Below, piece after piece: positions 11,937-23,401 of a stretch of DNA of 64,000 bases; the stretch's first letter is position 1, and the number at the start of each line of letters is the position of its first letter. The stretch comes from Acanthacorydalis orientalis (Eukaryota; Arthropoda; Insecta; Megaloptera; Corydalidae). Below the pieces are notes generated by a model. It was not told where the DNA came from. It saw only the letters and a program-made list of their open reading frames with translations, and searched no databases. The position numbers and the translations under genes were made by a program. The stretch lies in assembly GCA_034766995.1 (NCBI GenBank), contig CM068315.1, positions 12,041,510-12,105,509 on the forward strand. Reading direction: 5' to 3'.

Positions 11937-13695
11937 CCATATGTTATGTTTGATTGAAAATTAACAGAATATATATTGGAAAATTAGACAAATTGTAATA
12001 AACGTACAAAACTATAATCTCTTTTTAATATTTTTATAAAACATAATGTATGTTGATAAATGAAGTTTTAAAAGAATCTTCTTTGAAACTAAGTATAGGT
12101 TAAAATAATTGAAATTATAAATAAAAGTGATATAAGCAAATATGTTTTGTCTCGTTAAGTTAGTGAAAAAAAATCTTCTAAGCTGATATTCAAAGAGGTT
12201 ATAGCGAGTAAGTTATGTCATTTGCATATTTTTGTTTTAATTATCAGCGAACAGTTGTATGTATACAGCATAAATGTTCGTTTTGCGACATTATCGGTAT
12301 TACTAATTCATTGTTTAAATATACATTATCTGACATTTATGAATATAAGGCTGGGATGTATTGAAGGACGACACAGTCTCCTGGGTTTCAGTCGGAAATT
12401 AGTATGAAATACTTAATACGTTCTCGATGGAAAATACTTATTTGACGGTGAATATAGCACAGTAGATAATGTTCAGTGCTCCAGTGTAAAATTTAATATA
12501 AGTGTCGTGGGATGTTCTCGGATATAAAATGTGAAAGTTCAATGTTTCGTCTTTTATATTTTTTATGTTCAAAAATTTACATTGTCTGAAATTCAGATTA
12601 AAAATAAATTATATGGCGTTATATCAAAACAGAATATTTATTATTTATAAAATCATTTTCGTAATTATATGTTCTTGACATACAATGCCATATATTTTAT
12701 TTTTAAGATTATTTTTTCGTAGAAGATACAATTAAATGTATTTTTCCGTGTCTTCTAGCAACATGTAACGATGTTTATTAATTCTATTCAAATATATACA
12801 GAACTCGGTACTCATTGCTTTTTGTTTCGTTTAGAGGACTTTTTTTTGTAAAGTTAACTAAGCAAATAAGATTTGTTTTCATAAGGGAAAAGCAAAGAAC
12901 TTATTCAATGTTTATTTAAAACCGAATTGTTTGATATTTTTTCAGATGTACATTTTTTTCGTTGTGTATTTTTATCGTAGCAGAAATAAATTTTTAATAT
13001 TGACTGAATAATAAAATACAAGTATTTTACATTGTTTTGTAAATAATTTTCTCCCGTATGTTTAATACTATTTAATTAAAAATGTGATTAAAAAAATATG
13101 TATTTCCATCATTTTTGAAAAATGAAAATTTTCAAAAAATTCCCCGTACGATGTATGTTTTGAAAATATTTGAGTAAATAGAGAGAGTATTATCAGAGGC
13201 CGATAAATAATTTGTTAAAAATATTTTAAATTTTACAAAAAAATATTTTAAAAATGAGAAATGGTTTTCATATGTATCTATAAATATATATATATATATA
13301 TATAGGTAAAAGGTAAATAAAGATAATGAATATATAGAAATACTCAAGCTAGTACGTGTCGTACTAAAATACTATTAAATCAGAGCCAGTCGTATGTTTA
13401 TGCTTAAGGGCGAGGAGTGCATCTTTGTGATCTTTTTATTGTAGATGAGGTGAGCTAAGATGTCTTTTTTATGACAACCACAAACGGTTCGTCATGTTTT
13501 TTATGAACATGAAACTATACTTGTACGCTGACGTTTGCTTAGATTATATGTGTGAGATAAGTGAGTGTAGACACTGTTTAGTCTAAAAGGGTTGAAAATC
13601 TCAGTATGTAGATACACACTACCGTTTTTTCTGTTAGTCCGGATATCGCACATAGATTTACATATATTTAGGTTTTTACGAGTCGCTGTTTTCTG
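11936..13695. other. AT-rich stretch, nothing recognised
   Basis: Short frames at 12222-12407 (+) and 13132-13347 (-) lack domains and have AT-driven composition. A less AT-rich patch near 12200-12500 and another near 13380-13500 were not assignable. Confidence 0.5.

Positions 13696-13696
<1 letters not shown>

Positions 13697-13744
<48 letters not shown>
13697..13744. repeat. (AT)n microsatellite
   Basis: AT tract. It creates artificial Tyr-Ile repeat frames on both strands. Smaller AT tracts follow at 13864-13884 and 13950-13970. Confidence 0.95.
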
Positions 13745-14349
13745 ATACATACAATATACAATTTTCCATTGTTCATCGGTAATGTTTTATAAAATTTATC
13801 ATATATTTAGTTAATTGTTAATTATGAATGTTTATTTTTTGGGTATTCGGTCGCTGAGATTGATTATATATATATATATATACACATATACACATACACA
13901 CGCACGACTTTTGGAAGTTTAGTTACCGGATTGACAGAAGAAAAAACACTATATATATATATATATATATAAAACACGAAAAATGTTTGATATTTATTTA
14001 AAGTAGGGAAAACTAAACCTATGTGAATCAATTTTTTTAAATTGTTTTTCATTAACAAAATAAATGTTTCTGAAAATAAACTATACTATTTTTCTTATCA
14101 TTCAAGAAAAAGTGAAGAACTGTAAAACTTGACATATCGAAATTTCAGGGGATAATTGAACCCCTATATTAAAAATTTCGTTAAAAATAAGAATAAAGCG
14201 TTTTTATCATGAAAAATATTTAATACATTTTATTCAATCTTTTTCATAATCTACACGAATTGTATGAGACTTTTTTTCTAAATTAAGGCTTGAAAAAGGT
14301 ATCCCTCTTCTGATACGCCGCCTGTTTATTCGTTCATGATCCATGTACA

Positions 14350-14379
14350 GTGAGCCGGAAAATGATACTTGTACTGTAC
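14350..14379. mobile_element. Possible solo Tc1-like terminal repeat
   Basis: The word TACAGTGAGCCGGAAAATGA, continuing TACTTGTACTG, resembles Tc1-type ends (TA then CAGTGAGn-n-AAAA). No partner end or transposase relic was found within 2 kb, so this may be chance or a fragment. Confidence 0.25.
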
Positions 14380-14835
14380 TTTTTTTAACAGCCTAAAGAA
14401 TTGATTAATATTTGTCCTATTGAAGCTCGTGATACGTGTCAAATTTGTAGCTTTCGGCTTCCGTATGGACTTTGTTGTATTCTTACATAACATTCATTCC
14501 ATAGTATGTAAGAAAATTACTACCAAAGTTAAAATACAAAAAGACTAACTTAAATAAAATAATAAATATGCATATATATATATATATATATTATAATTAT
14601 AAAAAGTACTTAAATATAAAATGATGTTAAAAATGTAAAAAATTAAGTTTTGGGCTTGAAATGTATTTTTTCGCAACCTCCATGTAATAATAAAAATTTA
14701 ACAGGAAATGTGAAAACATCTTGGTATAATTTGTCCCTCGGTAATCGTTAGTAAGCTTTTGGAAGTAAAGTTTTCAGTATATTTTTTAATATATTTGCTT
14801 AATTTTAGCAATTAATGTATTACAACGAAAACTTC

Positions 14836-14845
14836 TCATTCTCTT

Positions 14846-14880
<35 letters not shown>

Positions 14881-14922
14881 TATATATATTATCTATATCT
14901 ATATATATATATATATATATAT
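14836..14922. repeat. (CT)n/(AT)n compound microsatellite
   Basis: Pyrimidine tract of CT/TTTCT units (about 14836-14880) followed by ATCTAT and AT units. Confidence 0.95.
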
Positions 14923-14924
14923 AA

Positions 14925-15380
14925 TTTCATAAACATATAAGTAATGGCTGGAATTTGAGAAAATCACATTGTTTTAATTGCTTTAAAATATAGTTAATTT
15001 TTTTAACTATATCTGTTTTTTTTTTAATTATTCTAGGAAATATTCTAAAAAGAATGCTGTTAATTATTTTAGCTCATAATATTACTTAATCGACTTTCAA
15101 TACATATTCAATTCTTTTATTTAACTGAATTATCAATTAAGACGTAAAACGGCGACATGTAACACTTTCCATTTTCTCTTTGGGAATCGATTCAAGTAAA
15201 CAGTTTTTTTAAAATAAATATATAGTTTTTAAAAATGAAATTTTTACAATTTAATAATCAATTTAAAACTGCAGCCCTGTTGTACTCTTAAAAGCAATTG
15301 CTTTTAATTTTTTTTATGCAAAAAGGAATTACTATATTTATTTTACTCATTGCTGGTGTATTGATTAATTTGTTTTGTAT
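14925..15380. other. AT-rich stretch, nothing recognised
   Basis: No support for genes or repeats was seen. Confidence 0.5.
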
Positions 15381-15382
15381 TA

Positions 15383-15950
15383 GGCTGATAGGAAAATAAT
15401 TGCAGTTTGTGTTCTCTGAATTCTAACCTTAATCTTTTTTAATGAAAGACCTATTTCATCGTGTTTATGTGAATATCATTTTAAAGTGGATTTTTCGGTC
15501 TGTATTTTGGTAACATCGACTTTGATTTTATTATTAATTTTGCTTTAAATTGGGCAATTGAATTAAAAAGGGAAAGAAGCCAATAAGAGTATTTTTTGAG
15601 TTCAAAACGGATGGTAAAGAAGCAAAAACTGCTCTATACTAAATTCTGAACTAAACGATGCTTTTACTGTAGGTACTGTAAGGAACGTACAGTGCAATGT
15701 GGGTTCTAAATATTTCATGGTGGGGACGAGAGTCTTGAAGATGAAGAAGATCGCGGGCGTCCTTCAGTTCATAACGACCAACTGAAGGTGTTAGTTGAAT
15801 CTGAACCACACACAATAATTCGAAATCTTGCACAAAAGTTAGGTGTTAGTCATCCAACAGTTCTGGCCCACTTAAAATAGTTAGAAAAATCAAAAAGAGA
15901 AAAATTTATATGAATTTTAAGATTATAAACCGCAATTATTTTCTACATCC
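15383..15950 (+). mobile_element. 560-bp mariner derivative (HTH-only family), copy A
   Basis: The left end after TA reads GGCTGATAGGAAAATAATTG. The reverse complement of the right end reads GGATGTAGAAAATAATTGCG. TA flanks both ends. The interior (about 15600-15900, plus strand) resembles a mariner transposase N-terminus: EFKTDGKEAKTA, then GRPSVHNDQLKVLVESEP-like wording, and ELAQKLGVSHPTVL-like wording. These match the HTH_48 and second HTH parts. The catalytic domain is completely missing. Five copies of this layout occur in the window, so it is an amplified internal-deletion family rather than a one-off truncation. Stops and frameshifts are present. Confidence 0.85.
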
Positions 15951-15951
15951 T

Positions 15952-16790
15952 AATAGTTCATTATTCATATTGTTTTAGTTAGTTAGTAATTTGGGGTTTA
16001 AGGGCGGATCGACATTTAAGGCCACTAGCGCCCGAGATATTGTTTTAGTTCTTTGTTTATATATATATATATATATACAATATAATATAATGTGGATTTA
16101 GATTCGCGTAAATTTGTGAAATTCTATGAAATATAAGTAAAATGGTCTGAAAATGGCGACAAAAAGTAATAAAATACGTTGCCCACTTCGAATACTACAG
16201 AAAAAAAGAAATAGACATTTTTATATTATTTATGCCGATTTATGGCTAGCCTTTTTCACATTTGTCGCGAATTCAGTGTCGTATTTAAATGCCCAAGTAA
16301 ATATATTTCCGTCGTTTATGTATTGTTGATGTAGTCATTAAATTTTAGTGTTTTTTTTTTCTTTTTTAAGATTTCGTTCGTGGTACGAATGCTTCAGTTT
16401 AAATGTTGTGTACATTTCATCCGCTTGTTGGTGACAAAATAACTGTAAATATGCAATATAATATTTCGTATTGATTGAGCTAAAACCGCTTTCTCGTACA
16501 ATTGTGCTATTTACATATTGTTTCACATATGTGCAACGAAATGTGTCCCGTTTTGTTTAAAAATGCGTACATGCTGGAATATATTTTATTTGTGTGAAAC
16601 TTTTTAAACCATTTAAAACGTTATTTTACGCATTAGTCAACATTTTTATGAAACGTATATTTATTTTAATATATAACATGTTTATTTAGGTTTGTTTAAT
16701 AGTACATGAGATAAAAAATGGAATAATATTTTGTACCTTTGTCTTTTAGCCGGCTCTTTTTAAATTTAAATGCATACTTTTTATAAAGAA
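15952..16790. other. AT-rich stretch with short (AT)n
   Basis: AT microsatellite at about 16058-16078. A 62-codon minus-strand frame (16526-16338) has no recognisable domain. Confidence 0.5.
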
Positions 16791-16800
16791 TTGTATTCGG

Positions 16801-16893
16801 TTGTTCGCTTCAAAAAAAGGTTATAAAGCCAGTTACTGCAATGAAATAAGAATATATTATAAAATGAAAAAAATATTCTATTACACACACACA
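16801..16893. repeat. Flanking segment duplicated at 25.16 kb
   Basis: Shares CGCTTCAAAAAAAGGTTAT, AATGAAATAAGA and ATATTCTATTACACA, in the same order, with 25155-25256. In both places it is followed by an (AT)n tract and then by the same mariner family. This indicates a duplicated composite or insertion into copies of an older repeat. Confidence 0.65.
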
Positions 16894-16899
16894 CATACA

Positions 16900-16900
16900 C

Positions 16901-16951
<51 letters not shown>
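16900..16951. repeat. (AT)n microsatellite
   Basis: AT tract with one TATG interruption, bridging the duplicated flank and the mariner end. Confidence 0.93.
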
Positions 16952-16953
<2 letters not shown>

Positions 16954-18211
16954 AGGTGTACAAATTAATTTGGTACCTTTTTGTAGAAAAATAAATGTTT
17001 ATTTACAGAAAAAAGTAATATACTCGTATTTAAATTTTTAAAATATCCCCAATTTTTTTGGATAACATTATTCTATCCTGTCAAAAAAAGATGGCGGTTT
17101 TGAGTAAGTGAAATTGTCAATGCATTTTCGGATCTCTTACAGTTTTAAAATTGGTTTCAGCCAGATGATGTTGAAGTGACCGGAACAGGTGATAATCTGA
17201 TGAGGCTAGGTTCGGTACGACTGATGAGAGAGATCTTCTCAGGTCAACGAACAGATAACGTCTTTAGTCAGTTTCGCGAGGTGCAGCTGAGTGTTTTCGT
17301 ACTGTAAAATGACTTACCACGTTTTTTCGCCAGTCAATGATATTTTTCTCTCTAATTCTTCATTCAAACGGATAAACTGGTGTAGGTAACACTGTAAATT
17401 TATCCTTTGAACAGGTTCGAGTAACTTATAATACACTATACCCTTAATGCCCCAATTAAAACAGAAATAACACTTTATTGTCGTGAATATTTGATTTAGG
17501 AGTCAATGTCTACGGTTCATCTGTAATAACCCATGATTTTCAGCTCTTGAGATTGTCGTAAAAAACCAATTTTTCATTCCCGGATTTAAATTTTATTCAA
17601 AAAATCCTTCCTTTTGAACCTTGCGAGCGAGTATATAGCCGTATCGCATCTCCTTTCTTTGTTTTCCGGGTTGAACTACCGCGGAATCGATTTGCTTAGC
17701 TTTTGATTTTTTTCCGGCCGATGTACATGATAGGAAATTGGTTGTTGGGTAACTCCGAGTTGTAAAACGAGATACTCTTCAGTCTGAGCTGAGCTTTCAC
17801 TTAACAGCTGCTTAAACTATTCGTTTTCAAATTTTTTGATTTTTCGTGGCGTTCTCGATCGGAAAGATCAAAATAACCACTCCGAAATTTTAGAAATCAG
17901 TTTTTATGTTATATTCATCACATCTTCCCCAAAATCTGAACAAATCATTCTCGCGGTTTCGGTAGAATTTTCTTTCAACTGAAATGTAAAACTTATGCAA
18001 TGTCTAATATGTTACTTTTTGGACGCCATTGTCTTCACTACTGTTTTCTGATTGTATGTCAACTGCTTGGTCAATACATATAGTGTTTTTAAATTTTGAG
18101 GTTAGCATTTCAAAATCCTAAAACGTCGAGAAAGTATTTTAATTAAGAAAAGAAATAATTCAAACAATTAAGAAATTGATTCAACTTAAAGGCACCAAAT
18201 TAATTTGAATA

Positions 18212-18213
<2 letters not shown>
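16954..18213 (-). mobile_element. Full-length mariner, decayed, family with AAATTAATTTGGTACC ends
   Basis: The left end contains ACAAATTAATTTGGTACCTTT. The reverse complement of the right end contains TCAAATTAATTTGGTGCCTTT. The outermost bases are blurred because both sides run into (AT)n DNA. The length of about 1260 bp is that of a complete mariner. A second, 5'-truncated copy lies at about 25315-25870. Confidence 0.85.
17050..18029 (-). pseudogene. Mariner transposase relic, full length but frameshifted
   Basis: Starts at an ATG whose complement is at 18027-18029. Successive frames give an N-terminal HTH with TARMICSDFGEDVMN-like wording. A DNA-binding linker follows (SDRERHEKSKNLKTN, QLGVTQQ-like). 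Then comes the catalytic region, where GNEKLVFYDN replaces the usual GDEKW, so the first Asp is changed to Asn. The C-terminus reads SDYHL-like with HHLAETNFKTV, ending in YPKKLGIF. Many stops and frame changes make it inactive. Assignment to mariner DD34D is firm. Confidence 0.8.

Positions 18214-18216
<3 letters not shown>

Positions 18217-18251
<35 letters not shown>
18217..18251. repeat. (AT)n microsatellite abutting the mariner
   Basis: AT tract directly outside the right terminal repeat. Confidence 0.93.
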
Positions 18252-18254
<3 letters not shown>

Positions 18255-18341
18255 AGGTGTGGTCAGTCCAGATATTTATAATGTTAAGCATAATACAACA
18301 TTTAAATACGAATATTTTTCCGTATTGAAATTATTATAGTG

Positions 18342-18701
18342 CAGTGTTCTTCAAACCGTGTTTTATGCAACCCTGGGGTTCCGTACAACCTCTTCAGAGG
18401 TTTCGCGAGTCGAAGTCAAAATTCGAAACAATTTTTGAATCCGAAAAACAAAAATAGTTAATTCATAACAATTTATTTTATTTCTATAAATACCTATTAT
18501 AATGCAGTAAAACTGTCTTTATGAGTACACATCACAACCCCGTTCAATCAGATCTAAATAATATAATTTCGTCATGTAAGATCGTTGATTTTGAAAAGTT
18601 GTGGGGTACGCATCTTAAGTTTTCTGGAGATAGTAGAGGTTCTGCGAAAAACATTCATTAATTTGAGGGTTCCGTGGGTAAACCAATTTTGAAGACTTCT
18701 G
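18342..18701. mobile_element. Non-autonomous hAT MITE with 8-bp target duplication
   Basis: The left end begins CAGTGTTCTTCAAACCGTG and has CAACCCTGGGGTTCCG further in. The reverse complement of the right end begins CAGAAGTCTTCAAAATTGG and has CCCACGGAACCCTC. This is the CAGTGnTTCTCAAA type of terminus known from hAT/Charlie-like elements. Flanks are TTATAGTG (18334-18341) and TTATAGTA (18702-18709), a 7-of-8 match as expected for a hAT 8-bp duplication. It is 360 bp long with no coding capacity. Confidence 0.85.
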
Positions 18702-18709
18702 TTATAGTA

Positions 18710-20780
18710 TAATTATAAACAATTTGTTTACTTACGTGGTTGAAGGAAATGTTCTTGTTGTTATTTTTGTCTGTCATTAATATCGTACATTAAAAAGAAT
18801 GTCGCAAAGAATAATTAAAGCAAATTTATCTGTTTCGTTTTTCTATTACGTTTTATTTCTCTATTTGATTTTTGAGTAAAATTATGACATTACATTCAAC
18901 TTTTAATACTCGTACGTATATATTTGGTTAATACTTTACTTTTTTATTTGTTTAATACTTATTTTTATATAAATATATTTATATATTTTTTACGAGAATA
19001 CAATAAATATGTGTTATAATAAATAGAATATAATAAATATGTGTTATCATAATTCTGAAATGGTTTTATAGTTATTTTCTATATTTATTTAGAAATATTG
19101 TACTAGTGGTTCAAATAATTTATTTAATCAAGTGTAGAAAAGTAATCCAAATAGATGTAAAAAACTTTGTTTTCTTTTTATTAAAATAAAATTTGAGATG
19201 TTAAATAGCCAACTAAATTATGTTTTATAAAATTATGAATATTGTGCTTAATATATAAGTTCAAACTAAAAAAAGTAACACGAAACAGAAAAGCTAATAG
19301 TTAGAATAAGTAGTTAGTAATAATAAATTTTGCATTGAAATAGTTCATTCACTTCTATGTCGTTTTAAAACAAAAATGTAGAAAAAACGTATTGAATAGA
19401 GAATTGTTTTAAGATTGTACATGTTTCGTTCACAAATAAACTCCTCGTTGTTATTCGAGTCAATGCGAAATTGAAAAGTTTGCAAGATTGCACCGAAGAG
19501 GAAATGTCGAGGTAAGCATTCAGAAAGATAGAAGATTGTGTGATTAATGTGTTTCGAAATGATTTATTGTGATCGATATGTTTCTCTGAATTTAAAATAA
19601 CACGAAAAATGTTTACATTAAAATTTATGACAACACCAACAGAAATATTTTCACAACTTCATAATTCACTTTTTGATTTTATCAGTTTTGTATGGAGCCG
19701 AATATATAAAATGTTTATAGTATTAAATTTATTTATTTATTAGTATGTATATATACACACAAACATACATATATATATATATATAAAGTTCATCGCTAAA
19801 TAAATATTACGTATATTACGAATCCTTCATAGGATTAATAACTTTTTGGTATCCACAACCACATAATTACAACATATGATCTACGCATTTCAAATTGACA
19901 GTTTCAAATTATGTACAATATAAAACAATTTCAAAATTAAGTTCGTGGTTGACATGTTTCATTATGTAGTTTAGTAGAAATGAGTTTTGTGGTTACAATC
20001 AATGTCAGAATAATATTTCTTTGTATTTAATAAACCATTGAATTTAATTTAATAAAACCTAATTCCGTTTATATTATACAGAAATTTTATTAATAAATAT
20101 GTAAAATATTGAAGCATTTATATGAAAAAATTAATTTATTGCAATTTTTTATACGAAAATTTATTTTAATTTCTATCAATTAATATTGAAATATTTATGA
20201 GAAATTTTCAAATGAATTCTGTTTGAATAAAAGTAGAAAATGAAAGAGTTATTATTTAAATTTATTTCTTAAGGTTATTTGAACTCATTTTAAAAAATGT
20301 GTTAAACATGTTTTTAAATTATAAAAATACCAAAATAGTGTTAAAAATAAATTGAATCAGCAAAACTAAACCATTTTATTCAAACAATTAATAGGTAATA
20401 ATGATATTAAAGAAAAAAAATAAACTGAAAACTATCTTTTAATACAATTGTTTAAAAGATCTTACCATTAGACTTAATAAATATATTCTTTATCATTATA
20501 AATTGTTCTAGATAAGCTTTATTGTTTTATGCATTCTTCTTCTTTTTTTATGAAAAATATGTCGTTAAATCGTAAATTTCTGTATTAACCATCGTTATTT
20601 TCTAATCATATGACGTATTCTGCACAAGTTTTGACATAGTAGGTCTAGAACTGTTTATTTTTTCTATTATCTTAGTGGTTATAAGAGGAAACTACAATGC
20701 TTCTCATATCATTAAAAACATCTATAATTTAATAATACATTTTAATATTTATTAAAGTGTATTAAGCTATTTGTATGTAT
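18710..20780. other. AT-rich stretch; one weak exon-like segment
   Basis: No transposon was recognised. Around 19390-19512 a plus-strand frame without stops runs into GTCGAGGTAAGC, a good 5' splice-site match. See findings; the evidence is too thin to call an exon. A short (AC/AT)n tract lies near 19746-19785. Confidence 0.4.
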
Positions 20781-20782
20781 TA

Positions 20783-21336
20783 AGTTGGTAAAAAATAATT
20801 GCGGTTTATGACCCTCAAATTCATATACATTTTTCTATCGTAGCTGTTTTAAGTGGTCCAGAACTGTTTGATGACTAACATTTAATTTTTGTGCAAGCTC
20901 TTGAATTGTTGTGCGTGGTTCTGATTCAACCTACGCCTTCAGTTGGTCATTATGAACTGAAGAAGGACGCCCGCGACATTTTACATATTCAAAGCTCTTG
21001 TTCCTAGCACCAAAATTTTGGAATTACGATTACACTATACGTTCCTTAACAGTACCCACACCAAAAGCATCGTTTAGTTTAGAAGCAGTTCCTGCTGTTT
21101 TACTACCCATTTTGAACTCCTATAAAAATTATCTTATTTGTTTCTTTTCCACCTTTAATTCAATAGCCCAATTTGAAGCAAAGTTAATAATAAAACCAAA
21201 GCCGATGTTACCAAAATATAAACCGAAAAATGAACTTTAAAATGATATTAACATGAACATGATAAAATGACACGTCCATTAAAAAATATAGGTTTGAATT
21301 CAGAAAAGAAAAACCACAATTATGTTCCTGTCAACC
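20783..21336 (-). mobile_element. 560-bp mariner derivative (HTH-only family), copy B
   Basis: The left end AGTTGGTAAAAAATAATTGC and the right end ATGTTCCTGTCAACC (reverse complement GGTTGACAGGAACAT) are flanked by TA on both sides. The minus strand carries the N-terminal transposase part: a GRPSSVHND-like word, and the complement of AACAGTACCCACACCAAAAG encodes FGVGTV-like wording. The catalytic region is absent. The 80-codon plus-strand frame across it is antisense and meaningless. Length 554 bp. Confidence 0.83.
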
Positions 21337-21339
21337 TAA

Positions 21340-21875
21340 TATTTATATGCAGATTTACATGAATCTGGATATCTGGAAACATATTATTAATATTAAAGAA
21401 CATATCCAATTCCTTAATTGTATTTGTAATAAAATGTTAAACACTTCACATTTAGAGGTTATAAACGTAAAAGCTTCATCAAAATGAGTTGTAAAATATT
21501 TTTTTTATGTATTTATACATACATATTATATACTTAATTGTGAGAACATTAAATTGATGTAATAAGATCTGGAAGAATTTTTTTATATATTTACCCTTTT
21601 TAATTACATTTTTTATTGAAGTTTTGTTAATGTAAGTAATCAAGTTTCTTATTACAAGTTTCTCGAGAAAAATATTTTTATAATTTGTTATTATGTTTTA
21701 AATATAAGTAATTTAATTTAAATTGTGTTATTAAATAATTTAAGTTGTAATTAATTGTAATTAAATTGACTGGTATCGATAGTGCTTGAATTAGGTGTAG
21801 TTAATAAAATTACACCTTAGTTTATATTCTATCTAAGTATGTTACATGAACAGCAAAATGTTTTCTGTTCTTTAA
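21340..21875. other. AT-rich stretch, nothing recognised
   Basis: No support for genes or repeats was seen. Confidence 0.5.
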
Positions 21876-21880
21876 ACATA

Positions 21881-23127
21881 CGAGAGAAATTTGAAACTTT
21901 CGCGGCCTAACTATGAAAGAATATAGCATGTGTTATTAAATTGCTTTTATTTTTCAATATGGCTCCACTTAACTTCAATGCACTACATCCAGTGATGCCC
22001 CAGTGCTTTTATGACGTCTCGGAAATCTTTTTCTTGGAGGTCCTGAAAATAACGATTCACTGTTGCTATCAGTTCTTCATCTGGCGAAAATCGTCTACCA
22101 CCAAAGATTTCATTTAAGTTTTGGGAACAGATTGAAATCTGAGAGGGGCAAAACTGGAGAGTAAGCTGGATAGGGCAGCAAATCGTACTTTAATTCAGCT
22201 AGTTTTGCCATGGATACAACTCATGTATGGATACGTGCATTGTCCTAATGGAAAATGATTTTTTTTTTGAGAAACCTGGTCTTTTCTCTCGAACTGTTTG
22301 ATCGAGTCGATCCAAAAGCTTAACATAATACTCTCCTGTTACCGTTCGACCCTTGGAAGGTAGTCAATTAGCAGAATCTCTTTAGCATCACAAAAAATTG
22401 AAGCCATAACTTTTTCAGTTGATGAAACTAATTTTGCTTTTTTGGTGGCGAATTATCATCATATTTCCGTTGCTTTGAGTGTTGTTTTGACCTGGAATGT
22501 AATGCTAAATCGAAGTCTTATCTGTAGTCACGAATTTCTGGATGAAGTCTGTCGCATTCCTCTTAAATTTATCCAAACAGCCTTTGGAAATTTATACTCG
22601 AATGCGTTTGTGATTGTCAACAAACGCGCGGTACCAATCTTGTCGATATCTTTTTCATGCATAGCTATTTAGTTAGGAGAGTTCATCTGAGACACCCATA
22701 CCTTATCAATTTCGGACACCTTCAATTGTCGATCCTGTAATACAATATCGTGCACTTAATGAATCTACTGCTCGAGTTAACTTCTCAGTTTCACGGATAC
22801 ATTTAAATTCAGCTGCCCACTTATTTACAGTTGTATACGAAGGTGCACTATTACCCAGTACATTTTTCATCTCATTAAAGATTACTGTTGGTGTTAAGCC
22901 TTCTTTGAAAAAAAACTTCATCACCGCACAATGTCCAATGTTATCTATTTCAACAATGGCACAAAAAGAGCTTTATTTGAATTGATGTTTACAATAAATT
23001 ACTTGACACATTAATTATAGACTTTGAGGTTATGTATAAGATAGACATCGCTTTGTAATGCATTAGAAATATTTAAAATTTTACCCCCACTTATATGTTA
23101 GGCCGAGAACTTTTAAAATCACCCTCG
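21881..23127 (-). mobile_element. Full-length mariner with CGAGGGTGATTT-type ends, copy 1
   Basis: The left end is CGAGAGAAATTTGAAACTTT. The reverse complement of the right end is CGAGGGTGATTTTAAAAGTT. Both continue into CGGCC, and TA flanks both sides (21879-21880, 23128-23129). It is 1247 bp long. Clearly related along its length to 31126-32424. Confidence 0.9.
21960..22924 (-). pseudogene. Mariner DD34D transposase relic, three Asp still traceable
   Basis: The minus strand opens with FKEGLTPTVIFNEMKNVLG and SAPSYTTVNKWAAEF (22924-22706), the HTH_48 N-terminal domain of mariner transposases. Later frames contain FVTTDKTS (first Asp), DNARIHT (second Asp) and LSDFNLFPKL (third Asp), in the expected order. 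Frame changes and stops lie between them, so the three catalytic residues survive only across different frames. The frame at 22442-22672 on the plus strand is an antisense shadow. Confidence 0.85.
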
Positions 23128-23327
23128 TATATATATATATATATAAAGATATATTATAGTTTTATTATTTAAATTATTATCAATAACACTTTTAATAAAT
23201 AAAGCTTGAGAAAATAAATTGATTTCTATGTTTAGATCTTCATAAAAATTTGAATAATATTTCAATACAATTTTTTTAGTAGTTTTCTTTATCTGTAATT
23301 AGCTTTTAATAATATCTGTATATTCTT

Positions 23328-23329
<2 letters not shown>

Positions 23330-23399
<70 letters not shown>
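23330..23399. repeat. Long (AT)n microsatellite
   Basis: About 70 bp of AT with a single TATG interruption. Confidence 0.95.

Positions 23400-23401
<2 letters not shown>

Noticed and set aside
14137..14180. Inverted repeat CGAAATTT-AGGGG...CCCCT-AAATTTCG
   Set aside because: Short, imperfect and isolated; no target duplication or copies noticed.
20998..21240. 80-codon plus-strand frame
   Set aside because: Antisense to the HTH-only mariner derivative; the same applies at 44465-44653.
22442..22672. 76-codon plus-strand frame
   Set aside because: Antisense to the mariner transposase relic on the minus strand.
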